A stretch of DNA of 64,000 nt from Paenibacillus spiritus (GCF_008710135.1 NZ_VYKK01000008.1:124001-188000), one strand, 5' to 3'; shown: positions 1 through 9,222, numbered from the stretch's first letter. Notes: generated from the sequence alone by a model not told the origin. Program-made: numbers and translations.

Positions 1-3000
1 GCTCACGCCCTTGATGATTCCCTGGGAAGCCAGGGAGGAGACAGCCTCCTGAGCCCAGGCCACCTTGGCCAGATCCTTGAATACCGGAGCTGCCGAAGGG
101 CTTGGGAGCGGAGTGGCCGACGGAGTCGGGCTGGCCGAAGGCGCTGCGGAAGCAGCCGGAGTCGGCGACGGCGTTGCGGCCGGGCTCGTAGTCGACACCG
201 GAGCCGGTGTCGGGTTCGTACCCGTACCCGAGTCGGTCTGGTTCGTAATGCGTCCTTCGACTTTTGCCGTAATCGGCCCGTATTTGAAGGTCTGAACGAT
301 GTAGTTATACAGAGCCTCCAGGTCCGTGAGTCCGATCAGCTTGGACGATGCCTGCGGAAGCACCTTGTAGTTATCTCCGCCGTCGGCCATGAAGTTGTTC
401 ACAACCGCCGTGTACTTCGCGTTCATGTCAATCGGTGTGCCGTCCGCCTTGGTTATGGAGAGGACACGGTCGGCAATCGGCAGCTTCAGATTGGCCGTAT
501 ACTTGAGGCCGGAAATCTGCAGCGTCTTCGTATCCGCATCGGTTGCTCCCCACTGCTGCTGCAGCAGCGTCTTGATCTGGGCGCCGGTCAGTTCCAGCTT
601 CACCAGCGTATTGCCGAACGGCTGGATCTTGGCCAGATCGCCGTAAGTGACGCTGCCCTTCGGCATATCGGCGCGGATACCGCCCGGATTCATGAAGGCA
701 AAGTCGGCAGGGCCGGCTTTGTCTCCGAAGTCGGCAAAGCGCATGGAATCCGCGATCAGGTTGCCGAGCGCCGTCTCTTTGGTGTACGCATCGGTTCTCG
801 TAATCGTGCCGTCCGTACTGCCGACCGGGTTGGTCAGTTCCGGATGCTTGTTCAGATATTTGTTGACCAGAGCAACCGTATCCGGGTCAGGCGTTACGCC
901 TTCCTGGAAGGTGCTGTTTACCACGGCGCTGCTGGACTTCACGTCGCCGGTCGCAGGGTCAATGACAAGCTTGATGTCTTCAAAGGCTGTCCCGTACGAG
1001 TACGCCTGTACAATCAGCATGCCGTTGACATAGCCGTTGGCCAGAGCGTGGTTGTCGCCGGCGACGATCACGTCGATCGGAGACTTCGCGTTCGGGTCTT
1101 TCTCCTTCAGCTTGGCGATGAGCTTATCCGACAGCTCTGCCGCTTCGCCGGTAGTCGTACCAGCCGTCTTCGTTGCTTCACCGGTAACGGCTCCGCCTTT
1201 GGTCGTAGCCGGATCATGGGCCAGAACAACGATCGTCTCTACGCCTTGTTTTTGCAGTTCGGCTGCATAGCCGTTAATGGCATCCGCTTCTTCGTCGGCG
1301 CTCAGGAATTTAACGCCAACCAGACCGGAAGGGGCCACCTTGGACGGTGTCGCTTTGGTTACCGTGCCGATAAAGCCGATCTTCACCCCGCCGATTTCCT
1401 TGATGACGTAAGGGTTCAGAATCGGTGTGCCGGTCGCTGTGTCAATGGCATTCGCATTAATGTAGTCAAAGTTCGCTCCGGCATGCTGAATCTTGCCATC
1501 CTTCGGATTCAATCCGCCGAAGATCTGGGCCTTCAGCGCGGCTACGCCCTGGTCGAACTCATGGTTGCCCAGTGTACCGACATCAAAGCCCATCATATTC
1601 ATCCATTCCATCGTTGGCTCATCGCGTTCCAGTGCGGACACCGGAGCGGAAGCCCCTACGGAATCGCCGTTATGGAACAGAAGCGCGTTGTCGTATTTAG
1701 CGCGGGTCTGCTTCAGGTAGGTGGCCAAAATCGCCGCCGTGCCCACGTTCTTGCCGCTCACGGTATTCGTCGTATCCAGTTGTCCATGGAAGTCGTTCAC
1801 GCCAAGCAGGTGAACTTCCACGTCCTGGGTAGGAGCCGCAGCCGTTTGCTTCAGATTGATATTGTAAATGCCAAAACCGCCGGTTCTGGAATTCGCGGCA
1901 TAGAACCGATTCCCCGGTTCATTCAATTCCGGATTATAGGTAATGCTCTGATCGGCCGGAAGGAAATCAACAGCAACCGGAGTTGTAGTAAAGGTTACAT
2001 TCACATTGCCCTTGATCGGAGCGATTGACCAGTTGTTGTCAGCTTCCGGGTTCACTTTATCGGTGCTGCTAATATAATCCATCAGCACTTGACGATTTTC
2101 CATCTGGGAGTCAATTATCAGCTTTCCGTTCTTGACACCCGGGAAGTTGCCGCCTCCGCTCGCACGGTAGTTATTGGTCACCACAACGAATTCCATATCG
2201 TCGTCCAATGGCTTGTCGTTGTAGGTAACGTCGAACACACGACTCGAGGATGCGTCGTTGATCGTGCCGTCCGCCTTATATTTGGCTTTTTTGGTTACAT
2301 CAATTTTATACTTGATCCCGTCGATCACATCAAAGTTGAACACGGAGAAGTTATTGTTCAGCAGCGGTTGTGGCGTTGTAATGCCGGTCTTGATCTGATT
2401 GTAGGCCCCGGCGCTCATTTCCAGCCACTCTTTAACATCTCGGCCCTTCAGAACCAGCGCTTTTAGCGTATTGTCATACAGATACAGATCGCTTGCGCTG
2501 CGAATCGTAAGGTCCCCTTTCTTGATATTGGTATACTCCGTAACCCCGTTGCGCCCCGCTTTGAAAGGAGCTCCTACACTGAGTATAGGATAATCTTTAT
2601 AGGTCGCCAGCGTCACATCGTGCTGGATCATATCTTCTACATACCTTTTCTGAGCATAAGTCACGATCTGGACAGTTGGATTGTCCTGCACCATAGCAAA
2701 ATAGCTATTCATAGGCGAAGTAGTTTCGCCCAGTTTGGTGCCGGTATACCCGATCGTTCCTTCGTGAACCGCCGCTACCGCGTCATCGACACTCTGGTCG
2801 GGTTCCACATTAGCTATGTTCACCTTTTTGTTATCAATCGTTTTGGTCTGATAAATGGAGCGGGTCGAAGCCTTGGAGGCTTCCTTATCTACCGACCAGC
2901 CGTTCCCATTCCACTTAATGGTCAGGTCAATCTGGCCGAGATAGGCTCCGCCGTAGCCGGCCTGAACCGCAGGTGTGCCGTTGATGTGGCCGTTAATGTT

Positions 3001-4020
3001 GTCTATTTTGACATTATCCTTGTTGTAAGGAAGATTGGTTGCCGGATCTTTAAAGGAGGAATCAAGCGTCTTGTCATCCCCGGTAGGGAAAGCTTTGTGG
3101 GTATGAGAGAACGTGATGGCATCAATGCCACCCACCTTGCTCAGCCCGTTAATCGCATTCTCGACGTTGGGGTCGTTATCGCTGGCAGTTCCGTCAAAGC
3201 CGCTGTGAGCCATGGCAATCACGACATCGACATGTTCCTCTTCTTTCAGAATTTTCACATATTTCCGAGCGGTCTCTACAATTCCTTTGGTGACCACCTT
3301 GCCGCTTAGATTGGCTTTGTCCCAATCCATAATCTGCGGAGTTACCAGTCCCAGGTATCCCACCCGGATGGTCTGGTCATCGCCTTTACTGTCTTTTACT
3401 TTCATTTCTTTAATAACGTAAGGCTGAAAGGCGTTAGTCACTCCGTCGGTCTCATAAACATTGGCATTGATATAATCAAAATTTGCACCCGTACCGGCCT
3501 TGGCACCACTTCCTGTATCGTAGCCGTAAATACTGCGTTTCAGAAAATCCAGTCCATAATTGAATTCATGGTTACCCAGCGTCGCCACATCATATTTCAT
3601 GACATTCAGCGCGGCAATCATCGGCTGGATACTTTCTGCATCTTGTGGGAATCCCGGATTTTCCTTAACAAAATATGTAGCCATCGGAGTTCCTTGAATC
3701 AGGTCTCCATTGTCCAGCAGTACGCTGTTAGTGCTCGGCACCTCTTCACGTGCTTTCTTGATCAGACTCGCAGTTCGATCCAGACCGACCGTCACAGTCG
3801 GAGTATTGGAGAAATAGTCAAAGCCATAGACATTGGAGTGTACATCGGTAGTGCTTAACACTCTCAATTGTACCGAGGTCCCCGAAGCCGGAGCGGCCTC
3901 CGCCTTCTTCGTTCCCACCAAAGATCCCGCAACCGCTCCGCCCAGAACCTGGACCGACAACACGGCGGCGGCCAGGATCGAAGCCAGCGGCTTGTTCCCA
4001 TTCTTCCTGCCCTTCATCAT
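1..4020 (-). CDS. Secreted two-module 5'-nucleotidase / 2',3'-cyclic phosphodiesterase with SLH anchor (3' end outside window)
   Basis: 1340 residues are visible and the frame is still open at base 1. Residues 1-43 form a signal peptide ending AEA. Two metallophosphatase plus 5'-nucleotidase-C modules follow. The first runs from about residue 50 to 640 (TTDVHSN at 57-63, GNHEFNYG near 148). The second runs from about 735 to 1255 (GVNDFHGQLD near 740, GNHEFDQG near 820). Both modules carry the segment GANFDYINAN, which points to internal duplication. A Pro/Ser/Thr/Ala-rich linker (about 1262-1310) leads into FKDLAKVAWAQEAV, the start of an SLH domain, so the enzyme is probably held on the cell wall. 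The family hydrolyses extracellular nucleotides and cyclic 2',3'-NMPs to scavenge phosphate; the two-module plan resembles YfkN of Bacillus subtilis. ATG at 4020 is preceded by GGGAGGAG. A second ATG follows immediately. Confidence 0.93.
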   Translation of the reverse strand, partial: MMKGRKNGNKPLASILAAAVLSVQVLGGAVAGSLVGTKKAEAAPASGTSVQLRVLSTTDVHSNVYGFDYFSNTPTVTVGLDRTASLIKKAREEVPSTNSVLLDNGDLIQGTPMATYFVKENPGFPQDAESIQPMIAALNVMKYDVATLGNHEFNYGLDFLKRSIYGYDTGSGAKAGTGANFDYINANVYETDGVTNAFQPYVIKEMKVKDSKGDDQTIRVGYLGLVTPQIMDWDKANLSGKVVTKGIVETARKYVKILKEEEHVDVVIAMAHSGFDGTASDNDPNVENAINGLSKVGGIDAITFSHTHKAFPTGDDKTLDSSFKDPATNLPYNKDNVKIDNINGHINGTPAVQAGYGGAYLGQIDLTIKWNGNGWSVDKEASKASTRSIYQTKTIDNKKVNIANVEPDQSVDDAVAAVHEGTIGYTGTKLGETTSPMNSYFAMVQDNPTVQIVTYAQKRYVEDMIQHDVTLATYKDYPILSVGAPFKAGRNGVTEYTNIKKGDLTIRSASDLYLYDNTLKALVLKGRDVKEWLEMSAGAYNQIKTGITTPQPLLNNNFSVFNFDVIDGIKYKIDVTKKAKYKADGTINDASSSRVFDVTYNDKPLDDDMEFVVVTNNYRASGGGNFPGVKNGKLIIDSQMENRQVLMDYISSTDKVNPEADNNWSIAPIKGNVNVTFTTTPVAVDFLPADQSITYNPELNEPGNRFYAANSRTGGFGIYNINLKQTAAAPTQDVEVHLLGVNDFHGQLDTTNTVSGKNVGTAAILATYLKQTRAKYDNALLFHNGDSVGASAPVSALERDEPTMEWMNMMGFDVGTLGNHEFDQGVAALKAQIFGGLNPKDGKIQHAGANFDYINANAIDTATGTPILNPYVIKEIGGVKIGFIGTVTKATPSKVAPSGLVGVKFLSADEEADAINGYAAELQKQGVETIVVLAHDPATTKGGAVTGEATKTAGTTTGEAAELSDKLIAKLKEKDPNAKSPIDVIVAGDNHALANGYVNGMLIVQAYSYGTAFEDIKLVIDPATGDVKSSSAVVNSTFQEGVTPDPDTVALVNKYLNKHPELTNPVGSTDGTITRTDAYTKETALGNLIADSMRFADFGDKAGPADFAFMNPGGIRADMPKGSVTYGDLAKIQPFGNTLVKLELTGAQIKTLLQQQWGATDADTKTLQISGLKYTANLKLPIADRVLSITKADGTPIDMNAKYTAVVNNFMADGGDNYKVLPQASSKLIGLTDLEALYNYIVQTFKYGPITAKVEGRITNQTDSGTGTNPTPAPVSTTSPAATPSPTPAASAAPSASPTPSATPLPSPSAAPVFKDLAKVAWAQEAVSSLASQGIIKGVS

Positions 4021-4082
4021 CTGCTTGCTCCTCCCAAAAAGAAAATATTAATGATGCCTATTTCTACCTGCTACACGGCGAT

Positions 4083-4091
4083 ATTATAGCA
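4083..4091 (-). promoter_or_regulatory. Extended -10 element for the nucleotidase gene
   Basis: On the minus strand the bases read TGCTATAAT, a perfect -10 hexamer with the TGN extension, about 63 bases upstream of the ATG at 4020. The -35 position (GAAGAC at 4106-4111) is poor, which fits an extended -10 promoter that needs little -35 contact or an activator. Confidence 0.55.
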
Positions 4092-4171
4092 TAGTTTGAG
4101 AGAAGGTCTTCTTGATTTTTCACAAAAAAGATCATTTTTGTGTAAAGTCCGCGTTTGTTTGTATGACTTGC

Positions 4172-4188
4172 TTAACATACAGTTAACA
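4172..4188. promoter_or_regulatory. TTAACA direct repeat, Pho-box-like
   Basis: TTAACA occurs at 4172-4177 and 4183-4188, 11 bases apart, one helical turn. PhoP of Bacillus binds direct repeats of this hexamer with the same spacing. Phosphate control would suit the adjacent secreted nucleotidase, but the repeat sits about 85 bases upstream of its -10 and only two copies are clear. Confidence 0.35.
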
Positions 4189-4331
4189 CGCAGAGTAATT
4201 ACCGGGACTCAATTAAAGGAACACCGCGTTAAACGGGCAGTCGGACCATTGACATTCCGCTGCAAATGCGATAGTTTTCCTACATCTATGAATATTGAAT
4301 ACGGGCCCCCCGCCCTGGAGAGGATAACCGC

Positions 4332-5369
4332 ATGAACCTACATCAAGAGGACGTCTCTTTCGAGAGTTCCCCCTACTATAACCCGAACCTGAAGAACATT
4401 GTGCTGCTTGCCACCGGAGGCACGATCGCCGGGAGCGGCGAGAATCACCGGACGACCAATTACGAGCCGGGAACGCTGGACTTTCAGGCGTTGCTGGACA
4501 GCGTCCCCCATCTGGATCGGCTGGCCAATATGGCGGGCATTCAGGTCAGCAATCTGTGCAGCGCCGACATTACCGGCAGCCACTGGCTGACACTGGCATC
4601 GCTGATCAACCGTCTGTCGCTGCGCGACGATGTCCACGGGTTCGTCATTACCCACGGAACCGACACCCTGGATGAGACCTCCTACTTCCTGAATCTGACC
4701 GTCAAAACGGACAAGCCGGTCATCCTGACCGGCTCCATGCGTCCGGCTACCGCGCTCAGCGCCGACGGACCGCTTAATCTGTACCAGTCCATTGCGCTGG
4801 CCGTCAATCCCGAGGCGCACGGACAAGGCGTTATGGTCGTCTTCGCAGAAGGCATCTACAGCGGCCGCGATGTGCAGAAGGTCAATACCTTCAAGGCGAA
4901 CGCCTTTGACGAGCGGGATTTCGGCTGTCTCGGATATATGCGGGACGCCGAAGCCTTCTTCTATACACGCTCCATCAAGCGGCATACTACCGCCGCCCAG
5001 TTCGACGTCACCGGCCTGACGGAGCTGCCGAAAGTTCCGGTCGCCTACTTCCACGTGGACGCCGATCCCGGCATTCTGGACTATTTCGCTTCGACCTCGA
5101 ACGGCATCGTCATTGCGGGCGCGGGCGGCGGAATCTACAGCAAGCCTTGGATCGACAAGGTCGGGGAGCTGAAGGAGAACAACATTCCGGTCGTGCGCTG
5201 CTCGCGCATCTCCAGCGGGATTACGCTGAAGGATGCGTACATCGACCTTTCGGCCAACTCCATCCCCTGCAACAGCTTGGTCCCGCAAAAAGCGCGCATC
5301 CTGCTCTCCCTCGCCCTGACCCAGACGACGGATTATCTGCGCATCGGCGAGATGTTCCACGAATATTAA
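4332..5369 (+). CDS. L-asparaginase, cytoplasmic
   Basis: 345 residues, normal for bacterial asparaginases, which hydrolyse L-asparagine to aspartate and ammonia. Both catalytic signatures are present: TGGTIAG at 28-34 with nucleophile Thr31, and THGTDT at 107-112 carrying the second Thr and the Asp of the catalytic set. There is no signal peptide or lipobox, so it should act in the cytoplasm even though its core (for example TGSHWLTLASLINRL) resembles the type II group. GGAGAGG ends 8 bases before the ATG. It stands alone, with a strong hairpin terminator downstream. I cannot say whether it is ansA- or ansB/ansZ-like by descent. Confidence 0.93.
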   Translation: MNLHQEDVSFESSPYYNPNLKNIVLLATGGTIAGSGENHRTTNYEPGTLDFQALLDSVPHLDRLANMAGIQVSNLCSADITGSHWLTLASLINRLSLRDDVHGFVITHGTDTLDETSYFLNLTVKTDKPVILTGSMRPATALSADGPLNLYQSIALAVNPEAHGQGVMVVFAEGIYSGRDVQKVNTFKANAFDERDFGCLGYMRDAEAFFYTRSIKRHTTAAQFDVTGLTELPKVPVAYFHVDADPGILDYFASTSNGIVIAGAGGGIYSKPWIDKVGELKENNIPVVRCSRISSGITLKDAYIDLSANSIPCNSLVPQKARILLSLALTQTTDYLRIGEMFHEY

Positions 5370-5400
5370 TCTGAAATCCTGCCCTGACAGGGAAAACGCA

Positions 5401-5434
5401 AACAAGGCGATCCGGCCAAACGGATCGCCTTGTT
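5401..5434. terminator. Bidirectional terminator between convergent genes
   Basis: A perfect 14-base-pair stem (AACAAGGCGATCCG paired with CGGATCGCCTTGTT) with a six-base loop lies between the asparaginase stop and the convergent aminotransferase. The T/A ends of the stem supply short U tracts in both directions. Confidence 0.88.
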
Positions 5435-5591
5435 TGTCGTTCCTTTCCCGCTCCGCTTCTGCTCCTCCGCCGGGTCTGTTATACTCCCGGCATAAGCAGG
5501 ACCATACCGCCGTTGGAGGGGATAGAATGAACGGCCGTTCGCCGCCATGCACTACAGGGTTACCCTCGAAGAGTAGAGGCAGCCGCCCCGG

Positions 5592-6827
5592 TCAGCGGGA
5601 CTGGATGAACGCGCCGATCCGGCGGGCCGCTTCCAGCAGCCGATCCTCCTCTTCGACAAGGGCGATCCGTACATACCCCTCTCCTTCGCGGCCAAAAGCG
5701 CTTCCCGGAATCACCGCTACCCCGGTGGCGAGCAGAAGCTCCCGGGCGAAGCTCCGGGAAGCGCCTTCCGATGCCCCGGCGTCCGCACCCGGAAGTCTGG
5801 GCGGCAGCGGCGCCCAGACGAACATCGTGGCGGCCGGCTTCGGCACCGGCCAGCCCGCCTCTTCCAGCGCCGCCGCGAACACATTGCGCCGGCGTTCATA
5901 CACCGGTCCGACGCCCGGACCGGGGGCCGGTCCCATCGCCTGCTCCAGCGCGGCGATGGCCGCCTCCTGAATCGGCTCGAAGACGCCGTAGTCGATGTTG
6001 CTCTTCAGCTCGCCGAGCGCCGAGACGGCTTCGCGGTTGCCCGCAATAAAGCCGATGCGGCAGCCGGCCATGTTGAAGCTTTTGGAGAAGGAATGAAATT
6101 CAACGGCTGTATCTGCCGCCCCCTCCACCTCCAGTATGCTCATCGGCCGGTAGCCGTCGAATCCCATCTCCGAATAAGCCAAGTCGTGGACCACCAGCAG
6201 CCCGTAGCGGCGCGCCAGCTCCAGCAGCTCCCGGAAGAACGCTGCGTCGGCCCGAACCGACACGGGATTGCCCGGGAAATTAAGCAGAATGAACCGGGCC
6301 TGCTCCAGCACTTCCGCCGGTATGGCCGCGAGATCGGGCAGAAAGTGGTTCCCGGCCCGAAGGGGCAGCGGCCACGGCGTCACACCGGCGATCTCCAGCG
6401 CTCCGGCGTAGATCGGATACCCAGGGTCCGGGACAAGGGCGATATCCCCCGGGTTGCAGACCGCCAGCGCCAGATGGGCCAGTCCGTCCTGCGAGCCCAT
6501 GAGGGCAAGCACCTCTTCGTCCGGATCGAGCGTGACGCCGAACCGGAATTTCATCCACGCCGCGGCGCTGCGCCGGTAAGCCGCGCTCCCCTGCGAGGAC
6601 GGGTACCCGTAGGCGTCCCCGCGCTGAACGGCGCGGCCAAGCGCCGCGCGGATCTCGGGAGACGGACCCCGGTCCGGGCTGCCGATCCCGAGATCAATGA
6701 TATCCCGGCCCAGGCGGCGGGCTTCCGAGCGCCAGACGGCCACCTCGGCGAAGATCGAAGAGCCGAGCCGGTCCAGCTTGTCCGCCCGCCAGCGCGGGCG
6801 GAAACGCAGTTCATTCACTCGCGACAC
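5592..6827 (-). CDS. Class I/II PLP-dependent aminotransferase (DapL/PatA-like group)
   Basis: 411 residues, typical of fold-type I aminotransferases. Visible marks are IDLGIGSPDRGPSPEI near the N-terminus (substrate loop), YGYPSSQG near residue 75, the NFPGNPVS loop near 180, VHDLAYSEMGFDG (PLP-contacting Asp and Tyr) and SFSKSFNMAGCRIGF near 243, whose Lys forms the Schiff base with PLP. The sequence style matches the group holding LL-diaminopimelate aminotransferases and many general amino-acid transaminases, so the exact substrate cannot be read. It is a single gene facing the asparaginase. The ATG at 6827 has AGGG directly next to it; the GTG at 6818 is better spaced and may be the real start. 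Confidence 0.88.
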   Translation of the reverse strand: MSRVNELRFRPRWRADKLDRLGSSIFAEVAVWRSEARRLGRDIIDLGIGSPDRGPSPEIRAALGRAVQRGDAYGYPSSQGSAAYRRSAAAWMKFRFGVTLDPDEEVLALMGSQDGLAHLALAVCNPGDIALVPDPGYPIYAGALEIAGVTPWPLPLRAGNHFLPDLAAIPAEVLEQARFILLNFPGNPVSVRADAAFFRELLELARRYGLLVVHDLAYSEMGFDGYRPMSILEVEGAADTAVEFHSFSKSFNMAGCRIGFIAGNREAVSALGELKSNIDYGVFEPIQEAAIAALEQAMGPAPGPGVGPVYERRRNVFAAALEEAGWPVPKPAATMFVWAPLPPRLPGADAGASEGASRSFARELLLATGVAVIPGSAFGREGEGYVRIALVEEEDRLLEAARRIGAFIQSR

Positions 6828-7015
6828 ATCCCTGCTTTGTTTTTCAGCCAGTATATCACACCGCCGGGCGGACCCGCAGTCTGGAGATTCATATCCCGGT
6901 CAGCCTTCAGCGGGCCTCGGATCCTGTCGGGCCGTCTCCCTCCGTTATCCGCACCGGGACCAAACAGATCTGTCTCCTTCAGGCAGTCTTTTTTCTTTGT
7001 TCTGCAAAAAAGTCA

Positions 7016-7046
7016 TTGACTCTCACACCGTGTGAGACCCCATACT
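7016..7046 (+). promoter_or_regulatory. MerR-type promoter with operator in a 19-base spacer
   Basis: TTGACT (7016-7021) and CATACT (7041-7046) are separated by 19 bases, the over-long spacing typical of MerR-controlled promoters. A perfect inverted repeat, TCTCACAC-C-GTGTGAGA (7021-7037), fills the spacer. It lies just upstream of the merR-family gene, so autoregulation is likely. Confidence 0.82.
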
Positions 7047-7088
7047 CGAATTGAGCTCAAATCTATATCCACATGTGGAGGAACCAGC

Positions 7089-7913
7089 ATGCTGCGAATC
7101 GGAATATTCTCGAATTTATCCAGAATCAGCATCCGGATGCTGCGTCATTATGACGAGATCGGACTGCTTGTGCCGGAGAGCATCGACGAGTCGACGGGTT
7201 ACCGCTATTACAGCGAAGCCCAGCTTCTCCTTGCCGCGCGGATCCAGGCTTTCAAGAACATGGGCTTCGGATTGAATTCCATCCGCGAAATAATCCGGAA
7301 TTGCCCGGATTCCCGGACGATGCGTCAATACCTGCTGAATCAGCAGAGTCAGTTGGCGGCGCAGGCGGCGCACATCGGCGATCAGCTGCAACGGATCGAA
7401 GACGCGATTCTACAAATCGGAAAGGAAGAGAGCCTGATGAAGTACAGCATTACTCTGAAGGAAATGCCGGAACGGCAGGTTGCGAGTCTGAGAGCAATCA
7501 TTCCCGCCTACGACCAGGAGGGGCTGCTGTGGGAGAAAATGATGCGGGAGCTGGCTATGCAGCAGGTTCCGCTGCCTGCGGATGAACCCTGCCTGAGCAT
7601 GGCGATTTTTCACGACTCCGATTACAAGGAGCAGAATCCGGATGTGGAAATCCAGCTGCCCGTGCAGGGCAGCTTCCGGAGCACCGGGGATGTGGTCTTC
7701 AAAAGAGAGCCGTCCATGTTAGCGGCCACAGTCATTTACCAGGGGAGCTATGCCCAGCTTAGCGAGGTGAACCGGGCCATCGCGGAATGGGTTCGCGACA
7801 CCGGCTACCAATTTGACGGTCCCATGTTCAACATCTATCATGTCAGCCCGTCGCAGACCTCGAATCCGGACGAATGGGTCACAGAGGTCTGTTATCCGGT
7901 AATCCGCGCCTGA
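7089..7913 (+). CDS. MerR-family transcriptional regulator with GyrI-like effector domain
   Basis: 274 residues from the chosen ATG. Residues 1-70 form the MerR winged-helix DNA-binding domain (FSNLSRISIRMLRHYDEIGLL). A dimerising helix rich in Gln/Ala/Arg (about 80-118) follows. The C-terminal 155 residues (from SITLKEMPERQVASLR) fit the GyrI-like small-molecule-binding fold seen in BltR/TipA-type multidrug sensors. GGAGGA ends 6 bases before ATG 7089. The longer frame from GTG 7032 is rejected because it starts inside the operator. The gene is monocistronic, and the target besides itself is not evident: no efflux gene is adjacent. Confidence 0.9.
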   Translation: MLRIGIFSNLSRISIRMLRHYDEIGLLVPESIDESTGYRYYSEAQLLLAARIQAFKNMGFGLNSIREIIRNCPDSRTMRQYLLNQQSQLAAQAAHIGDQLQRIEDAILQIGKEESLMKYSITLKEMPERQVASLRAIIPAYDQEGLLWEKMMRELAMQQVPLPADEPCLSMAIFHDSDYKEQNPDVEIQLPVQGSFRSTGDVVFKREPSMLAATVIYQGSYAQLSEVNRAIAEWVRDTGYQFDGPMFNIYHVSPSQTSNPDEWVTEVCYPVIRA

Positions 7914-7962
7914 GTCTCCGGTAGCCGTCTTTGGACTGCGCATCCCCGCTGACAGGCACATC

Positions 7963-8024
7963 AAAGAAGCCCTCCCGCAGAATGGATGATCTTCCTCTCC
8001 ATTCCTCCCGGGAAAGGCTTCTTT
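7963..8024. terminator. Composite hairpin terminator
   Basis: AAAGAAGCC (7963-7971) pairs with GGCTTCTTT (8016-8024). An inner AATGGA/TCCATT stem shortens the loop. It lies between the convergent merR gene and the Gfo/Idh gene, with U-rich ends both ways. Confidence 0.65.
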
Positions 8025-8037
8025 ATCTTCGGATGAA

Positions 8038-9096
8038 TCAGATCGTGCGGTGAACCACGCTGCGCGTCTCGGCCGCTTCAAAGATCGCTTCGATGAGCAT
8101 CAGTACGCGGAGAACCTGCTCGTTCCGCACAAGCGGCTGAGCCTTGCCCTCGATTACAGAGACGAGATTCTCGTAGAAGCTCTCGGTCTTCGAGGGAACG
8201 CGTTCGAACGGCTCGCGGATCGTCGATTCCTCGCTCGGCGGGGCCATGGTCTTCGTCAGGCCGACGCCGGCCTGGATCGGCTTCGGCTCCACATGGGCCA
8301 CTGCCTGGTTGCGGGTCACAATCTCGCCGCTGAGGTCCCAGTCATAGATAACTGCCGTTCCCTCCGTGCCCTTGACGTACCAGCGTGGCAGCTTAATGAA
8401 GTTCGTGGTGCCGACTTCAATCACTGCGGTGAGACCGTCCTTGAACCGGATGTGGGCAGTGAAGCCGTCGTCCACTTCGGTGCCCAAAATTGTACTGAGG
8501 CTGGCCGTCACCGTCTCGATCTCGCTGTCCGTAAGCAGGAGGAGCTGATCGAGCAGATGAACGCCCCAGTCCAGCAGCATGCCGCCGCCGTAGGCTTTCA
8601 GCTGACGCCAGTCTCCCGGAATTCCGTTCGCTCCCTGTACGCGGGACTCTACATGAAAGACCTCGCCGGCCTTCTTGTTCTCGACCAGGTTCTTGACCAT
8701 GAGGAAGTCCTCATCCCAGCGCCGGTTCTGATGAACCATGAATACCCGGTCCGCTTCCTTGGCCGCCTGAACAATCTCCAGCAGCTCGGCGCTGGTCACC
8801 GTAACCGGCTTCTCGCAGACGACGTGCTTGCCGGCCTGGAGCGCCTGAATGGCCAGATCCTTATGAACATCGTTCGGAGTCGCAATCACGACCACATCGA
8901 CGCTCTCGTCAGCCAGCACTTCCCCGTAGCTCCCATAAGTCCGGAAGCCCTGGCTGCGGGCCAGCTCCATCCGGTATTCCACAATATCGTATACGCCCGT
9001 AAGCGCGATGCCGGGCACCGGCGCGATCAGCTGTCCGTGGTAACTGCCCATGCCGCCGTAACCGACGACCACAACGTTATAGGTCTTGTTCTCCAT
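8038..9096 (-). CDS. Gfo/Idh/MocA-family NAD(P)-dependent sugar oxidoreductase
   Basis: 352 residues. The N-terminal Rossmann fold begins VVVVGYGGMGSYH (dinucleotide-binding G-x-G-x-x-G at about 12-17). The family EKP motif occurs in KHVVCEKPVTV near residue 96. The second domain contains GGGMLLDWGVHLLDQLL, with the Asp and His expected in the substrate site. Members oxidise or reduce sugars, inositols or sugar acids. It is the last gene of the minus-strand sugar operon that begins with the AraC gene. The ATG lies downstream of AAGGGAAG. The substrate is unknown. Confidence 0.9.
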   Translation of the reverse strand: MENKTYNVVVVGYGGMGSYHGQLIAPVPGIALTGVYDIVEYRMELARSQGFRTYGSYGEVLADESVDVVVIATPNDVHKDLAIQALQAGKHVVCEKPVTVTSAELLEIVQAAKEADRVFMVHQNRRWDEDFLMVKNLVENKKAGEVFHVESRVQGANGIPGDWRQLKAYGGGMLLDWGVHLLDQLLLLTDSEIETVTASLSTILGTEVDDGFTAHIRFKDGLTAVIEVGTTNFIKLPRWYVKGTEGTAVIYDWDLSGEIVTRNQAVAHVEPKPIQAGVGLTKTMAPPSEESTIREPFERVPSKTESFYENLVSVIEGKAQPLVRNEQVLRVLMLIEAIFEAAETRSVVHRTI

Positions 9097-9155
9097 TTCA
9101 TTAACTTCCCTTCTGGATTTCTGGTCTTGTACGTTCCCGAAATTGAAGCAAAGGC

Positions 9156-9188
9156 CACCGGCGGTCCGCTGGGCGGACTGAACCGGTG
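9156..9188. other. Intra-operon stem-loop
   Basis: CACCGG/CCGGTG closes an inner TCCGC/GCGGA stem in the 126-base gap between the isomerase stop and the downstream oxidoreductase. There is no U tract on the minus strand, so it more likely adjusts mRNA stability or partial read-through than fully terminates. Confidence 0.4.
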
Positions 9189-9222
9189 ACCTGATAACCC
9201 GATGAAGCGAGGGGCGGCGGGC

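Larger units (their letters stand above)
4021..4331. other. 311-base divergent intergenic region
   Basis: This AT-richer spacer separates the divergent nucleotidase and asparaginase genes. It holds an extended -10 element for the nucleotidase gene and a TTAACA direct repeat (separate entries). I see no convincing protein or RNA gene in it. The short plus-strand frame from 4096 has no ribosome binding site. Confidence 0.6.

Noticed and set aside
5515..5970. GGAGGGGATAGA-ATG at 5527 and the frame behind it
   Set aside because: The ribosome site looks good, but the frame quickly becomes Ser/Arg/Pro-rich antisense of the aminotransferase and no promoter or homology supports it.
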